NCBI RefSeq assembly: GCF_030295745.1
Contig: NZ_AP027291.1
Location: 992,001 to 1,056,000, forward strand
Length of the DNA stretch: 64,000 nt
Direction: 5' to 3'
Source of the DNA: Mycolicibacterium sp. TUM20985
Lineage (GTDB): Bacteria; Actinomycetota; Actinomycetes; Mycobacteriales; Mycobacteriaceae
The notes under the pieces are model-generated. The model made no database searches. It saw nothing but the letters and a program-made list of their open reading frames with translations, and was not told the origin of the DNA. The position numbers and the translations under genes were made by a program. Each line of letters starts with the position of its first letter. The first letter of the stretch is position 1. This document shows, piece by piece, positions 17,606-26,691 of this stretch.

Positions 17606-17829
17606 ATCACGGGTTCGTTGGCCGGGTCGATGCCCATCGGAAGGCTGGGGCTGAGGCCGGAGTCTTCGCGGGTGAAGATCTGCGACGGAGCCTCCCGGCA
17701 GTTCGAGTCCATCGGCGTCTGGTCACCAGAGCAGAAGGGCACGAGATCGGCGGGGTCCGCACCTGCCGGGATGGCGGCGCCGAGCGCGGCGACGCCCGCC
17801 AACAGTGCTGCGGCGACGAGTCTTCCCAC
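17602..17829 (-). CDS. Small secreted protein of unknown function
   Basis: A 75-residue protein with a clear Sec signal peptide (GRLVAAALLAGVAALGAAIPAGA, cleavage before DPAD). The 50-residue mature part has two cysteines about 11 apart, suitable for one disulfide, and is rich in Pro, Asp and Ser. Start is GTG 17829. No family recognised. It is divergent from ligD, with 29 bp between starts. Confidence 0.7.
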   Translation of the reverse strand: MGRLVAAALLAGVAALGAAIPAGADPADLVPFCSGDQTPMDSNCREAPSQIFTREDSGLSPSLPMGIDPANEPVI

Positions 17830-17858
17830 GCATCGAACGGTACTCCGCCGATACTGGA

Positions 17859-20123
17859 ATGGTGGAGCGTTGCGACCGGGTCAAACTGACCAACCCCGAC
17901 AAAGTGCTGTACCCGGCGACGGGCACCACCAAGGCCGAGGTGTTCGAGTATTACGTCGCGATCGCCGACGCGATGGTGCCGCACATCGCCGGCCGGCCCG
18001 TGACCCGGAAGCGGTGGCCCAACGGCGTCGGCCAGCCGGACTTCTTCGAGAAGCAGTTGGCGTCCTCGGCTCCCGACTGGCTGCAGCGCGGATCGGTCAC
18101 CCACAAGTCCGGCACCACCACCTACCCGGTCATCGACACGCGGGAGGGACTGGCCTGGCTCGCGCAGCAGGCCTCGCTCGAGGTGCACGTACCGCAGTGG
18201 CGGTTCGTAGACCACGAGCCCGGTCCGGCAACGCGCATCGTGTTCGATCTGGACCCCGGCGAGGACGTCACGTTCCGCCAGCTGTGCGAGGTCGCCCACG
18301 AGGTGCGGGACCTGATCACCGACATCGGCCTGACGACCTACCCGCTGACCAGCGGTAGCAAGGGTTTGCACCTCTACGTCCCGCTGGCCGATCCGGTGAG
18401 TTCTCAGGGTGCTTCCGTGCTCGCCAAGCGGATAGCCCTGCAGCTCGAGAAGACCATGCCGAAGCAGGTCACCGCGACGATGACGAAGAGCCTGCGGGCA
18501 GGAAAGGTATTCGTCGACTGGAGCCAGAACAGCGCCGCCAAGACCACCATCGCACCGTATTCGATGCGAGGCCGCGACCACCCGACGGTGGCCGCCCCCC
18601 GTATGTGGGAGGAGATCGAGGACCCCGACCTACGGCATCTACGCTTCGACGAAGTGCTGCGACGGGTCGAGGCCGACGGCGATCTGCTCGACGGCCTCGA
18701 CGAGAACCTCGCGCTCCCAGACAGACTCACGACCTACCGCAGCATGCGCGATGCCGCCAAGACCCGCGAACCGGTGCAGCAGCAGCGACCGACCGCGGGC
18801 AACGACGACACGTTCGTGATCCAGGAGCACCACGCGCGACGCCTGCACTACGACTTCCGGCTCGAGCGCAACGGCGTGCTGGTGTCGTGGGCGGTGCCGA
18901 AGAATCTGCCAGAGACGACGTCGGTCAACCACCTGGCAGTGCACACCGAGGACCACCCGCTCGAGTACGCCACGTTCGAGGGCTCGATTCCCAAGGGGGA
19001 GTACGGCGGTGGCGAGGTGATCGTCTGGGACACGGGGACCTACGAGGCCGAGAAGTTCCGCGACAACCCGCCCGACGGTCCGGAGAAGGGTGGCGAGGTG
19101 ATCGTCACGCTGCACGGCAGCAAGGTGTCCGGGCGCTACGCGTTGATCCAGACCGGCGGGAAGAACTGGCTCGCACACCGGATGAAGGAGCAACCCGTCG
19201 TCGGCGACACCGACCTAGCGCCCATGCTCGCCACGCACGGTTCGGTGGTGAAGTTGTCGCCGATCGTCTGGGCGTTCGAGGGCAAGTGGGACGGCTACCG
19301 ACTGCTGGTCGACGCCGACCACGGCGAGCTACGTCTACGCACTCGCAGCGGCCGCGACGTCACCCACGAGTACCCCCAACTGCAAGCGCTCGCAGCGGAT
19401 CTGGCCGACCACCACGTCATCCTCGACGGCGAGGTCGTGGCGCTCGATGAGTCCGGCGTGCCGAACTTCGGTTTGATGCAGAACCGGGCACGGTCGACGC
19501 GAATCGAGTTCTGGGCCTTCGACATCGTGGCGCTCGATGGGCGCCCGCTGTTGCGCGCCAAGTACTCCGACCGGCGAAAGCTGCTCGAGGCGTTGGCGCA
19601 GGGCGGCGGCCTGATCGTGCCCGAGCAACTGCCCGGGGACGGACCCGCGGCGATCGACTACGCGCGTGAGCGTCGGTGGGAGGGCGTGGTCGCCAAGAAG
19701 CGGGACTCCACCTATCAACCCGGGCGGCGTTCGCAGTCGTGGATCAAGGACAAGCTTTGGCGGACACAGGAAGTCGTCATCGGCGGCTGGCGGGCGGGGG
19801 AGGGCGGACGCACCAGCGGCATCGGCGCCCTGCTCATTGGGGTACCCGAGGGTGACGGACTGACGTTCGCGGGCCGGGTCGGTACCGGCTTCACCGACAA
19901 GGACCTGGCGACGCTGAAGACGACTCTCGCACCGCTGCACACCGAGCGCTCACCGTTCACTACCCGGCTTGCCGGTCCCGACGCCAAGGGGGTGACGTAC
20001 GTCGAACCGACGTTGGTGGGCGAGGTGCGCTACAGCGAGCGGACGTCCGACGGCAGGCTCCGGCAGCCGAGTTGGCGCGGTATGCGACCGGACAAGTCAC
20101 CGGGTGAGGTCGTGTGGGAGTAG
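17859..20123 (+). CDS. ligD: Multifunctional ATP-dependent DNA ligase D
   Basis: A 754-residue LigD in the mycobacterial order polymerase-phosphoesterase-ligase. The N-terminal primase/polymerase domain has [10 protein letters not shown] (catalytic Asp pair) near 128-137. The central phosphoesterase domain has [14 protein letters not shown] near 325. The C-terminal ligase has the nucleotidyl-lysine motif EGKWDGYR near residue 476. With Ku it repairs double-strand breaks by end joining. ATG 17859 aligns with the N-terminus recalled for Rv0938; a GTG at 17805 is less likely. The 3' end overlaps convergent rnhA by 27 nt. Confidence 0.97.
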   Translation: MVERCDRVKLTNPDKVLYPATGTTKAEVFEYYVAIADAMVPHIAGRPVTRKRWPNGVGQPDFFEKQLASSAPDWLQRGSVTHKSGTTTYPVIDTREGLAWLAQQASLEVHVPQWRFVDHEPGPATRIVFDLDPGEDVTFRQLCEVAHEVRDLITDIGLTTYPLTSGSKGLHLYVPLADPVSSQGASVLAKRIALQLEKTMPKQVTATMTKSLRAGKVFVDWSQNSAAKTTIAPYSMRGRDHPTVAAPRMWEEIEDPDLRHLRFDEVLRRVEADGDLLDGLDENLALPDRLTTYRSMRDAAKTREPVQQQRPTAGNDDTFVIQEHHARRLHYDFRLERNGVLVSWAVPKNLPETTSVNHLAVHTEDHPLEYATFEGSIPKGEYGGGEVIVWDTGTYEAEKFRDNPPDGPEKGGEVIVTLHGSKVSGRYALIQTGGKNWLAHRMKEQPVVGDTDLAPMLATHGSVVKLSPIVWAFEGKWDGYRLLVDADHGELRLRTRSGRDVTHEYPQLQALAADLADHHVILDGEVVALDESGVPNFGLMQNRARSTRIEFWAFDIVALDGRPLLRAKYSDRRKLLEALAQGGGLIVPEQLPGDGPAAIDYARERRWEGVVAKKRDSTYQPGRRSQSWIKDKLWRTQEVVIGGWRAGEGGRTSGIGALLIGVPEGDGLTFAGRVGTGFTDKDLATLKTTLAPLHTERSPFTTRLAGPDAKGVTYVEPTLVGEVRYSERTSDGRLRQPSWRGMRPDKSPGEVVWE

Positions 20124-20573
20124 GCCGATGGCCTCCGCCATCCCCCGGGTCGCCAGGACGTCAGCCAACTCGTTGTCGGTGACACCCGAGTGTCCCTTCA
20201 CCCAGAACCACTCGACTTCGTGTCGCGCACAGGCTAATTGGAGTCGTTGCCACAGGTCGACGTTCTTCACCGGCTGCTTCGCGGCAGTCAACCAGCCGTT
20301 GCGTTCCCAGCCGAGGACCCACTTGGTGATGCCGTTCCGGACGTAGGTGCTGTCGGTGTGCAGGTGCACGAGCATGGGTCGCTTGAGCGCCTCCAGCGCC
20401 ATGATTGGCGCGGTCAGCTCCATCCGGTTGTTGCTGGTCTCCCCGGGCTCGCCGCCGCACATCTCACGGACGTGCTGACGGTGGCGTAACACTGCGCCCC
20501 AGCCGCCCGGGCCCGGGTTGGGTCGGCAGCCGCCGTCGGTGTGGATCACCACCGCGTCCTGAATGTCGATCAC
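20097..20573 (-). CDS. rnhA: Ribonuclease HI
   Basis: A 158-residue type 1 RNase H with all active-site residues visible: D13 in [16 protein letters not shown]52 in [10 protein letters not shown]74 in [11 protein letters not shown]128 in VKGHSG and D138 in DNELAD. It cleaves RNA in RNA:DNA hybrids. Its start overlaps the VOC gene's stop by 4 nt (ATGA), and its 3' end overlaps ligD by 27 nt in the opposite direction. Confidence 0.96.
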   Translation of the reverse strand: MIDIQDAVVIHTDGGCRPNPGPGGWGAVLRHRQHVREMCGGEPGETSNNRMELTAPIMALEALKRPMLVHLHTDSTYVRNGITKWVLGWERNGWLTAAKQPVKNVDLWQRLQLACARHEVEWFWVKGHSGVTDNELADVLATRGMAEAIGLLPHDLTR

Positions 20574-21205
20574 TCGCCGAGGATAGGTGCCGAGATCATC
20601 GCCGTGCGGACCGACATGCCGAGCTCGCGATGCCGCAGCGTCGTGATCCTCCGACCGGGCTGCACCGCGTCCTTGACCGGCGCCGCATGATCACCGAAGA
20701 ACGAGGCCGTGGCATCGATGTCCACGACCGTGTACGTGATACCCCACAGTGTGGAGGGACCCTCGTCCGCCGAGTTCGGCGAGCCCACGACCTCCACGAT
20801 CACCTCCCCGAACCGGTAGAAGATCTGGCGAATCGATCGTCCGCCGAGTTCGCCGGCCCGCTCCCGCCGCGGTTCCCCGCCGACGGTGGCGAGCGCCTCG
20901 AGCGTTCGGCCGAGGTCGGGGGACAGCAGCACGACGTGGTCGATGGCGACGACGCCGTTCGGATGGGTGACCGCCGGCGCAGGGACGCCCACCGGGTCGG
21001 TCGTCGGCACGCCGTCCAGATCGCGGACGTTCGGGGGCAGCCCGCGCAGCGACCAGCCGAGGATTCCGCTGCCGCGTCCACGTCCGACCAGCCGGATGTC
21101 GACACCGCCGACCCGACACGTAGCACCTGCGCCGACGGCGAACCCCGCCCGCGTCCAGCCGTCGGCCGGATCCGCGACCTCGAACGCGGCAACGCTGATG
21201 TTCAT
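20570..21205 (-). CDS. VOC (glyoxalase/dioxygenase fold) family protein
   Basis: A 211-residue protein with the paired beta-alpha-beta modules of the vicinal-oxygen-chelate fold: [20 protein letters not shown] near 88-107 (metal-ligand His in IDHV), then [16 protein letters not shown] near 128-143 (Glu ligand). Substrate unknown. Translationally coupled to rnhA. Confidence 0.75.
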   Translation of the reverse strand: MNISVAAFEVADPADGWTRAGFAVGAGATCRVGGVDIRLVGRGRGSGILGWSLRGLPPNVRDLDGVPTTDPVGVPAPAVTHPNGVVAIDHVVLLSPDLGRTLEALATVGGEPRRERAGELGGRSIRQIFYRFGEVIVEVVGSPNSADEGPSTLWGITYTVVDIDATASFFGDHAAPVKDAVQPGRRITTLRHRELGMSVRTAMISAPILGE

Positions 21206-21252
21206 GACGGCTCAGGGTACGTCGTCGCACTTCGCGACCACTTTGCCGGCGG

Positions 21253-21927
21253 CTACACCTTGCTCGCGACGAACGCCGCCGCCTGGTCGGTCAGGCCGAT
21301 GTTCGTGTAGCTCGAATGGGCCGAACCGTTGTCACCGTCGGAACAGATGGGATCACCCGGTGCACACAGCTGGATGGCCTTGCTCGCGTAGAGCGGGCCC
21401 ACCGTGACCGGTGGCTGTCCGATCAACTGCATGAACTGCGGGTCCGGCGTCCCGAGCAGGGCTACCGCCGCGACGTGGTTGGCTACCTGGGTGGGCATCG
21501 GCTTGGGTACGTCAGCCGGGTCCACTCCACCGGGCACCGCGTTGGCGGTGACGAAACCCATCACCGCGGCGCCCTGCGAGTAGCCGCCGAGTACCAGCTT
21601 GGTCTTGGGGCAGTTCGCCGCCATGCTCTCGATGTGATTGGCGGCATCGCGGATGCCGTCCACGGCGGTCGGGAAGTTGGTGCTCGCCGGATAGACCACG
21701 GGGTAGACCCCGAGGGACTTGTCGCCGACCTTCGTGCGCACGGCGTCGACGAAGTCCTGTCCGATGCCGCCGAGCCCCGGCGGGGCGAAGGTGCCGCGGG
21801 CGAAGATTACCTCGACGTCTGGGCACGGTGCGGCCGACGAGGTCGGAAGTCCGGCGGGGGAGACCAGGAGCGCGAGGGCGCTCACCGCGGCCGCAGCCGC
21901 CGCTCTGAGCAGGTGGCGTGCGTTCAT
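21253..21927 (-). CDS. Secreted cutinase-family esterase
   Basis: A 224-residue cutinase/serine esterase. After a signal peptide (ALALLVSPAG) come PCPDVEVIFARGTFAPPG, nucleophile motif GGYSQGAAV, and the C-terminal DPICSDGDNGSAHSSY region with the catalytic Asp and His. Four cysteines fit the two disulfides of cutinases. Mycobacterial members hydrolyse lipid esters or phospholipids outside the cell. ATG 21927 is taken; a TTG six codons upstream is the alternative. It reads away from the MFS gene upstream. Confidence 0.92.
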   Translation of the reverse strand: MNARHLLRAAAAAAVSALALLVSPAGLPTSSAAPCPDVEVIFARGTFAPPGLGGIGQDFVDAVRTKVGDKSLGVYPVVYPASTNFPTAVDGIRDAANHIESMAANCPKTKLVLGGYSQGAAVMGFVTANAVPGGVDPADVPKPMPTQVANHVAAVALLGTPDPQFMQLIGQPPVTVGPLYASKAIQLCAPGDPICSDGDNGSAHSSYTNIGLTDQAAAFVASKV

Positions 21928-21969
21928 GGGTTGATCTTGACACAACCGCGGGGAGCTGGCGATGAAGGA

Positions 21970-22062
21970 CTAGGCCGTCAGTCGCTTCCCGGGCCGCCAG
22001 GAGAAATCCAGGTGCAGGCCGAGAACGTGCAGGCTGATCTGCCAGCGATGATTAGTGGGCAC
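21970..22062 (-). CDS. Possible 30-residue peptide overlapping the MFS gene end
   Basis: A short frame starting at GTG 22062 inside the last codons of the MFS gene and ending TAG at 21970. It encodes VPTNHRWQISLHVLGLHLDF followed by SWRPGKRLTA. The hydrophobic/basic pattern and codon use look selected rather than random, but there is no clear ribosome-binding site. It could be a translated small protein coupled to the MFS gene, the remnant of a longer gene, or chance. Confidence 0.3.
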   Translation of the reverse strand: MPTNHRWQISLHVLGLHLDFSWRPGKRLTA

Positions 22063-23311
22063 GAGGGCGCTCCGTCCAGCGTTGTAGCGCGACCGAGATG
22101 GTCAGAACCACCAGTCCGGCGGCGGCGAGTAGGGCGCCGGCGGCTGCGGGCGCGGTATAGCCGTAGCCCGCGGCGATCACCAGGCCGCCGATCCACGCGC
22201 CTGCTGCGTTGGCGATGTTGAGGGATGAGTGGTTGAGAGCCGCGGCCAGCGTCTGGGCGCCGTGGGCGACGTCCATCAGCCGGGTCTGCAGGGCGGGTCC
22301 GATCGCCGAACCCGAGGCACCGATGAGGAACAGTCCGAGAAGTGCGGTCCACGGGTTGTGGACGGCCCAGACGAACAGTGCGAGCACGACGCCGAGGGCG
22401 GTGATCGAGGCGTAGAGGCCCTTGATCACCGAAATGTCCGCAATCTTGCCGCCGACCAGGTTGCCGACCACCATGCCGAGGCCGAACATCATCAGCCCTA
22501 CCGGGACGAGTCCGCGGGACAGTCCGGAGACGTCGGTCAGCGTGGTCGCGACATAGGTGTAGACGGCGAACATGCCACCGAACCCGACCATGCCGATCAG
22601 CAGGGCCAACCACACCTGGGGGCGACGGAGCGCGCTCAGTTCGGTCAGCGGGCTGGTGACGTGCATCAAATGCAGCTCGGGCAGCCAGTTCCAGAGGGCC
22701 GCCAGCGTGATCGCGCCGATGACGACGACCAGCCCGAACGCGCTGCGCCAGCCGAATAGCTGGCCGAGGAGGGAGGCGAGCGGTACGCCGAGGACAGTCG
22801 CGACGGTCAGCCCGGTCATGACGTGGGCGACGGCCTTGGCACGGTTCTTCGGGCCCATCAGGTGGGCGGCCACTAGGGCGGCGACGCCGAAGAAGGCACC
22901 GTGCGGGATGCCCGAGACGAAGCGCGCGGCCATCAGGGTTTCGTAGCTCGGGGCGAGCACGCTGGCCAGGTTGCCGAGCGTGAAGACCGCGATCAATCCG
23001 AGCAACAGTGTCTTGCGGGGCATCCGCGCAGTGAGGGACGCGATGACCGGGGCACCGATCACGACGCCGAGTGCATAGGCGGAGATGACGTGTCCGGCGA
23101 TCGGCTCGGTGATGTTCAGGCTCGATGCGATGTCGGGCAGCAGGCCCATGGCCACGAACTCGGTGGTGCCGATGGCGAAGCTGCCGACGGCCAGCGCGAA
23201 CACCGCGAGCCATCGCACCGCCGGCGGCGGTGACACGACGGAGAGCGGGACTGAGGGTCGTTCCAGTGATCTGGTCACGGAGCCAACGGTAGCCGCACTT
23301 ACGCCTTCCAT
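22052..23311 (-). CDS. MFS drug/sugar efflux transporter (DHA1, AraJ-like)
   Basis: A 419-residue 12-helix transporter of the major facilitator DHA1 type: AIGTTEFVAMGLLPDIA in helix 1, the loop-2 motif LTARMPRKTLLLG, and motif C-like VMTGLTVATVLGVPLASLLG in helix 5. Such proteins export drugs, arabinose-like sugars or metabolites. ATG 23311 is used; the true start could be further inside. It is divergent from the ROK gene across a 67-bp gap with a palindrome. Confidence 0.85.
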   Translation of the reverse strand: MEGVSAATVGSVTRSLERPSVPLSVVSPPPAVRWLAVFALAVGSFAIGTTEFVAMGLLPDIASSLNITEPIAGHVISAYALGVVIGAPVIASLTARMPRKTLLLGLIAVFTLGNLASVLAPSYETLMAARFVSGIPHGAFFGVAALVAAHLMGPKNRAKAVAHVMTGLTVATVLGVPLASLLGQLFGWRSAFGLVVVIGAITLAALWNWLPELHLMHVTSPLTELSALRRPQVWLALLIGMVGFGGMFAVYTYVATTLTDVSGLSRGLVPVGLMMFGLGMVVGNLVGGKIADISVIKGLYASITALGVVLALFVWAVHNPWTALLGLFLIGASGSAIGPALQTRLMDVAHGAQTLAAALNHSSLNIANAAGAWIGGLVIAAGYGYTAPAAAGALLAAAGLVVLTISVALQRWTERPRAH

Positions 23312-23320
23312 CAAACCAAC

Positions 23321-23340
23321 TTATGTCTTTCGAGACACAA
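23321..23340. promoter_or_regulatory. Palindrome between MFS and ROK genes
   Basis: TTATGTCTTTCGAGACACAA contains TGTCT-N4-AGACA, flanked by TT/AA, making an imperfect 20-bp palindrome 10 bp from the MFS start. It is a plausible operator for the adjacent ROK regulator, acting on both genes. Confidence 0.45.
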
Positions 23341-23378
23341 AAGTGGCGTGGGTTACGTTCTTCGGGTTGAATCGACTC

Positions 23379-24557
23379 ATGGCCATCAGGGGCGAGCGAA
23401 GCGACGGGAGGGATACCGTCGGCGACGTCTTCGCACTGATCAGGGATCGTCGCGACATAACCCGCTCGGAGATCGCCCACCTCACCGGGCTCTCGCGGAC
23501 GGCCGTCGCCTCGCGAATCGCGGCGCTGGTCGCCCTCGGCCTGATCTCGGAGCGCGAGCAGGCGCCATCGACCGGCGGCCGCCCGCCCACGCTGCTGTCG
23601 TTCGACGCCGCCGCGGGCGTGGTGCTGTCAGTCGCGGTGGGCATCAGCCGGACCCGGCTGGCCGTCTGCAACCTGGCCGGTGACGTGCTGTCGATCACCG
23701 ACATCGACCAGGAGGTTGCGCTCGGGCCCGACGACCTCATGCCCGACGTCGTGAAGCGGCTCGACGTGATGCTGCAGGAGCACCCGGACGTCCCGGTGTA
23801 CGGCGTCGGGCTGAGCTTGCCCGGCACGGTGGACCGCGACCGCGGTTGCAGTCGGGATTCGCCGATCCTCCGCGGCTGGGACGGCGTGGCACTGCGGCCG
23901 TACTTCGAGGAGCTGCAACGACTCTCGGGCGTGCCGGTGATTCTGGACAACGACTCCAACGCGATCGCCATCGTCGAGAGTCATGGCCATGACGACGTGC
24001 TCGTCATCAAGGCGTCGAGTGGCCTTGGTGCGGGCATCGTCGCGGGTGGGGTGCTGCAGCGGGGTGCCGCGCAGGCCGCCGGCGAGTTCGGGCACAACAA
24101 GATCGCTGCAGCGCAAGGACTTCCGTGCCGGTGCGGTGACACCGGGTGCGTCGAGGCAATAGCTGGTGGCTGGTCGATCGTGCACGCGCTCCAGCAGCAG
24201 GGGCGCTCGGTGCGCAACCTGCGCGACGTCGTCGAGATCGCCCACGGCGGAGATGCCGAAGCGCGACGCATGATCCGCGACAGCGGCCGATACGTCGGCG
24301 AGGTGCTGGCCGCTGCGGTGAACCTCTTGAACCCCGCCGTCGTCGTCGTGGCGGGCGACATGGCGGGAGCCTACGAGATCTTCGTGGCCGGACTACGAGA
24401 GACGTTGTACGGCAACGCGACTGCTCAGGCCACCCGCACCCTGGAGGTGGTGTCCGCGGCGCACGGCAGCCAGTCCGGCACCGTCGGTGGCGCGGTCATG
24501 GTGCTCGACGAGGTGCTCAGCGCCCGTGCCGTCGACGCGCTGGTGGCGGGAACCTAA
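23379..24557 (+). CDS. ROK-family transcriptional regulator
   Basis: A 392-residue ROK protein. Residues 15-70 form a winged helix-turn-helix (SEIAHLTGLSRTAVASRIAAL); the rest is a sugar-kinase-like ROK fold with DNDSNAIAI near 190, EFGHNK and the zinc motif CRCGDTGCVE near 249-258. The HTH marks it as a NagC/XylR-type regulator rather than a plain glucokinase. ATG 23379 is the only ATG giving a complete HTH. It overlaps the convergent oxidoreductase gene by 4 nt. Confidence 0.9.
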   Translation: MAIRGERSDGRDTVGDVFALIRDRRDITRSEIAHLTGLSRTAVASRIAALVALGLISEREQAPSTGGRPPTLLSFDAAAGVVLSVAVGISRTRLAVCNLAGDVLSITDIDQEVALGPDDLMPDVVKRLDVMLQEHPDVPVYGVGLSLPGTVDRDRGCSRDSPILRGWDGVALRPYFEELQRLSGVPVILDNDSNAIAIVESHGHDDVLVIKASSGLGAGIVAGGVLQRGAAQAAGEFGHNKIAAAQGLPCRCGDTGCVEAIAGGWSIVHALQQQGRSVRNLRDVVEIAHGGDAEARRMIRDSGRYVGEVLAAAVNLLNPAVVVVAGDMAGAYEIFVAGLRETLYGNATAQATRTLEVVSAAHGSQSGTVGGAVMVLDEVLSARAVDALVAGT

Positions 24558-25432
24558 CCGGCCTTCGCGATGACGTTCTCGGCGAACCACTCCAGGTTGC
24601 GGATCTTGTCGTCGAGCGGCTCGGTGTCGGCGCCCATGATGTAGGGGATGCGGAACCCGACGATGACGTCGGTGACGCCCTTGTCCTCGAGTCGCTTGAC
24701 ACCGTCGAGGGTGAAGCCGTCGATCGAGATGACGTGGATCGCGAACTCGTCGGCCAACCCGATCCGCTCTTCTTCGTCACGGTACTTCTGCAGCTTGGCC
24801 AGCAGCGGGTCGAGTTCCGCAGGGTCTCCGCCGCCGTGCATCCAACCGTCGTTGCGCGCGGCCCGGCGCAGCGCGGCGTCGGCGTGCCCTCCGATCAGGA
24901 TCGGCACCGGCTTCGTCGGCGCAGGCGTCATCTTGAACGCCGGAAAGTCGTAGAACTCGCCGTGATACTCAAAGTAGTCGCCGGAGGTGAGGCCGCGGAT
25001 GACGTCGATGCACTCGTCCATCCGCTTCCCGCGCTTGGCGTACGGCACGCCCATGATCTCGTAGTCCTCCGGCCACGGGCTGGTGCCAACGCCGAGGCCG
25101 AGGCGGTTGTCGAACATCGCGGCCAGTGACCCGGCTTGCTTGGCCACCAGGGCGGGCGGGCGGATCGGCAGCTTGAGCACGAAGATGTTGAAGTGCAGTT
25201 TCGTCGTCACGGCGGACAGCGCACCGATCAGAGCGAACGACTCGACGAAGGGCTTGCCGTCGAGGAATTCGCGATTGCCGTCCTCGGTGTACGGATACTT
25301 CGAGTCCGACACCTCGGGGTACGCGACGCTGTCGGGGATGGTCATCGCGTGATAGCCGGCCTCGTCGGCGGCCTTCGCCAAGGGGATCAGGTACTTGGGA
25401 TCGGTCATGGCTTCCGCATAGGTAAACCGCAT
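24554..25432 (-). CDS. LLM-class F420-dependent oxidoreductase (Rv0940c-like)
   Basis: A 292-residue luciferase-like TIM-barrel protein: MRFTYAEAMTDPKYLIPLAK at the N-terminus, LGVGTSPWPEDYEIMGVP near 113-130 and VPILIGGHADAALRRAARN near 175-193, all usual in mycobacterial F420-dependent members. Substrate unknown. ATG 25432 lies 10 bp from a perfect KstR-type palindrome, so transcription probably starts inside or beside the operator. Position matches Rv0940c, which I recall as a KstR-regulon gene. Confidence 0.88.
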   Translation of the reverse strand: MRFTYAEAMTDPKYLIPLAKAADEAGYHAMTIPDSVAYPEVSDSKYPYTEDGNREFLDGKPFVESFALIGALSAVTTKLHFNIFVLKLPIRPPALVAKQAGSLAAMFDNRLGLGVGTSPWPEDYEIMGVPYAKRGKRMDECIDVIRGLTSGDYFEYHGEFYDFPAFKMTPAPTKPVPILIGGHADAALRRAARNDGWMHGGGDPAELDPLLAKLQKYRDEEERIGLADEFAIHVISIDGFTLDGVKRLEDKGVTDVIVGFRIPYIMGADTEPLDDKIRNLEWFAENVIAKAG

Positions 25433-25442
25433 GATCAAATAC

Positions 25443-25456
25443 TAGAACACGTTCTA
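25443..25456. promoter_or_regulatory. KstR-type operator between LLM oxidoreductase and MFS
   Basis: TAGAACACGTTCTA is identical to the site at 4904-4917 and fits TNNAACNNGTTNNA. It lies 10 bp from the LLM start and 29 bp from the MFS start, so it could control both divergent genes. Confidence 0.85.
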
Positions 25457-25485
25457 ATTCTGCGGAGTTGAACGGTAGGGGCATG

Positions 25486-26691
25486 ATGTCTCGGGTGCGA
25501 AGACCATGGCTGACCCGCAACGTGCGCGTGCTGTCGGCGGTCTCGTTCCTGCAGGACGCCGCCAGCGAACTGCTCTATCCGCTGCTGCCGATCTACCTGA
25601 CGGCCGTACTCGGTGCGCCGCCGTCGGTGGTGGGCGCGATCGAGGGCGCTGCCGAGGGTGCGGCGGCGCTGACGAAGCTGGCGTCGGGGCCGCTGGGTGA
25701 CCGGTTCGCCCGGCGCCCGTTGATCGCCACCGGATACGGCATGGCCGCGCTCGGCAAGGTGATGGTGGCGGCGTTCGCTGCGTGGCCCGGCGTGCTCGCC
25801 GGCCGGGTGGTGGATCGCCTCGGCAAGGGCGTCCGCGGCGCGCCGCGCGACGCCCTGCTCGTGGTCGACGTCGACACCTCCGCTCGCGGCCGCGTGTTCG
25901 GGTTCCACCGGGCGATGGACACCCTCGGCGCGGTGGTCGGCCCGTTGCTCGGGCTGGCCGGTTACGAGCTCCTCGACCAGCAGATCGCGCCGCTGCTGTG
26001 GGTGGCGGTGATCCCCGCCGTGCTCAGCGTCGCGCTGGTGTTCTTCGTACGGGAGCCGCGGCGCGTCGTCACGGCCGTGCGGACCGGGATGTTCGCCCGG
26101 GTGCGGGAGCTGCCCGGCGGGTACTGGCGGGTGACCGCGCTCCTGGTGGCGTTCGCGGTCGTGAACTTTCCCGACGCCTTGCTCTTGTTGCGGCTCAACG
26201 AGATCGGCTTCTCGGTCCCCGAGGTCATCCTCGCCTACGTCGGCTACAACGCGGTCTATGCCCTGTCGAGCTATCCGGCGGGTCTGCTCGCCGACCGGAT
26301 CCCCCGGGCTGCGGTGTTCGGCATCGGCCTGGTGTTCTTCGCGATCGGTTACGTCGGGCTCGGGCTGACCGACGATCACGTCGCCGCGTGGCTGCTGATC
26401 GCGGCGTACGGCCTGTTCACCGGATGCACCGACGGGGTCGGCAAGGCGTGGATCTCCTCGCTGGTGGGTTCGGACGTGCAGTCCAGCGCCCAAGGAGTGT
26501 TCCAGGGCGCGACCGGGTTCGCCGTGCTGGCGGCCGGGCTGTGGGCCGGTTTCGCCTGGGGCGCCGACGGTTCCGTGCCGCTGTTGATCTCCGGTGGCGT
26601 CGGGGCGGTGTTCGCGGTGGTGCTACTGGCCGGGGCTTTCCGGGGGCACCGTCACCCGAACGGCGGCGTGCCCACGCCGACCACCCCGTAG
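25486..26691 (+). CDS. MFS transporter, unknown substrate
   Basis: A 401-residue 12-helix major facilitator. The first helices hold LLYPLLPIYLTAVLGAP; the loop-2 motif is GPLGDRFARRPL and a conserved DRLGKGVRGAPRDALLVV follows, typical of a fermenter-type MFS subgroup without known substrate. Of two tandem ATGs, 25486 is preferred because AGGGG is 5 nt upstream. A KstR-type site lies in its promoter, so a sterol or sterol-breakdown product is one idea for its cargo. Its 3' end overlaps the AurF-like gene by 40 nt, tail to tail. Confidence 0.82.
   Translation: MSRVRRPWLTRNVRVLSAVSFLQDAASELLYPLLPIYLTAVLGAPPSVVGAIEGAAEGAAALTKLASGPLGDRFARRPLIATGYGMAALGKVMVAAFAAWPGVLAGRVVDRLGKGVRGAPRDALLVVDVDTSARGRVFGFHRAMDTLGAVVGPLLGLAGYELLDQQIAPLLWVAVIPAVLSVALVFFVREPRRVVTAVRTGMFARVRELPGGYWRVTALLVAFAVVNFPDALLLLRLNEIGFSVPEVILAYVGYNAVYALSSYPAGLLADRIPRAAVFGIGLVFFAIGYVGLGLTDDHVAAWLLIAAYGLFTGCTDGVGKAWISSLVGSDVQSSAQGVFQGATGFAVLAAGLWAGFAWGADGSVPLLISGGVGAVFAVVLLAGAFRGHRHPNGGVPTPTTP

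Noticed and set aside
23085..23378. 98-codon extension upstream of the ROK protein
   Set aside because: It overlaps the oppositely oriented MFS gene and its residues look noncoding; the HTH begins after ATG 23379.
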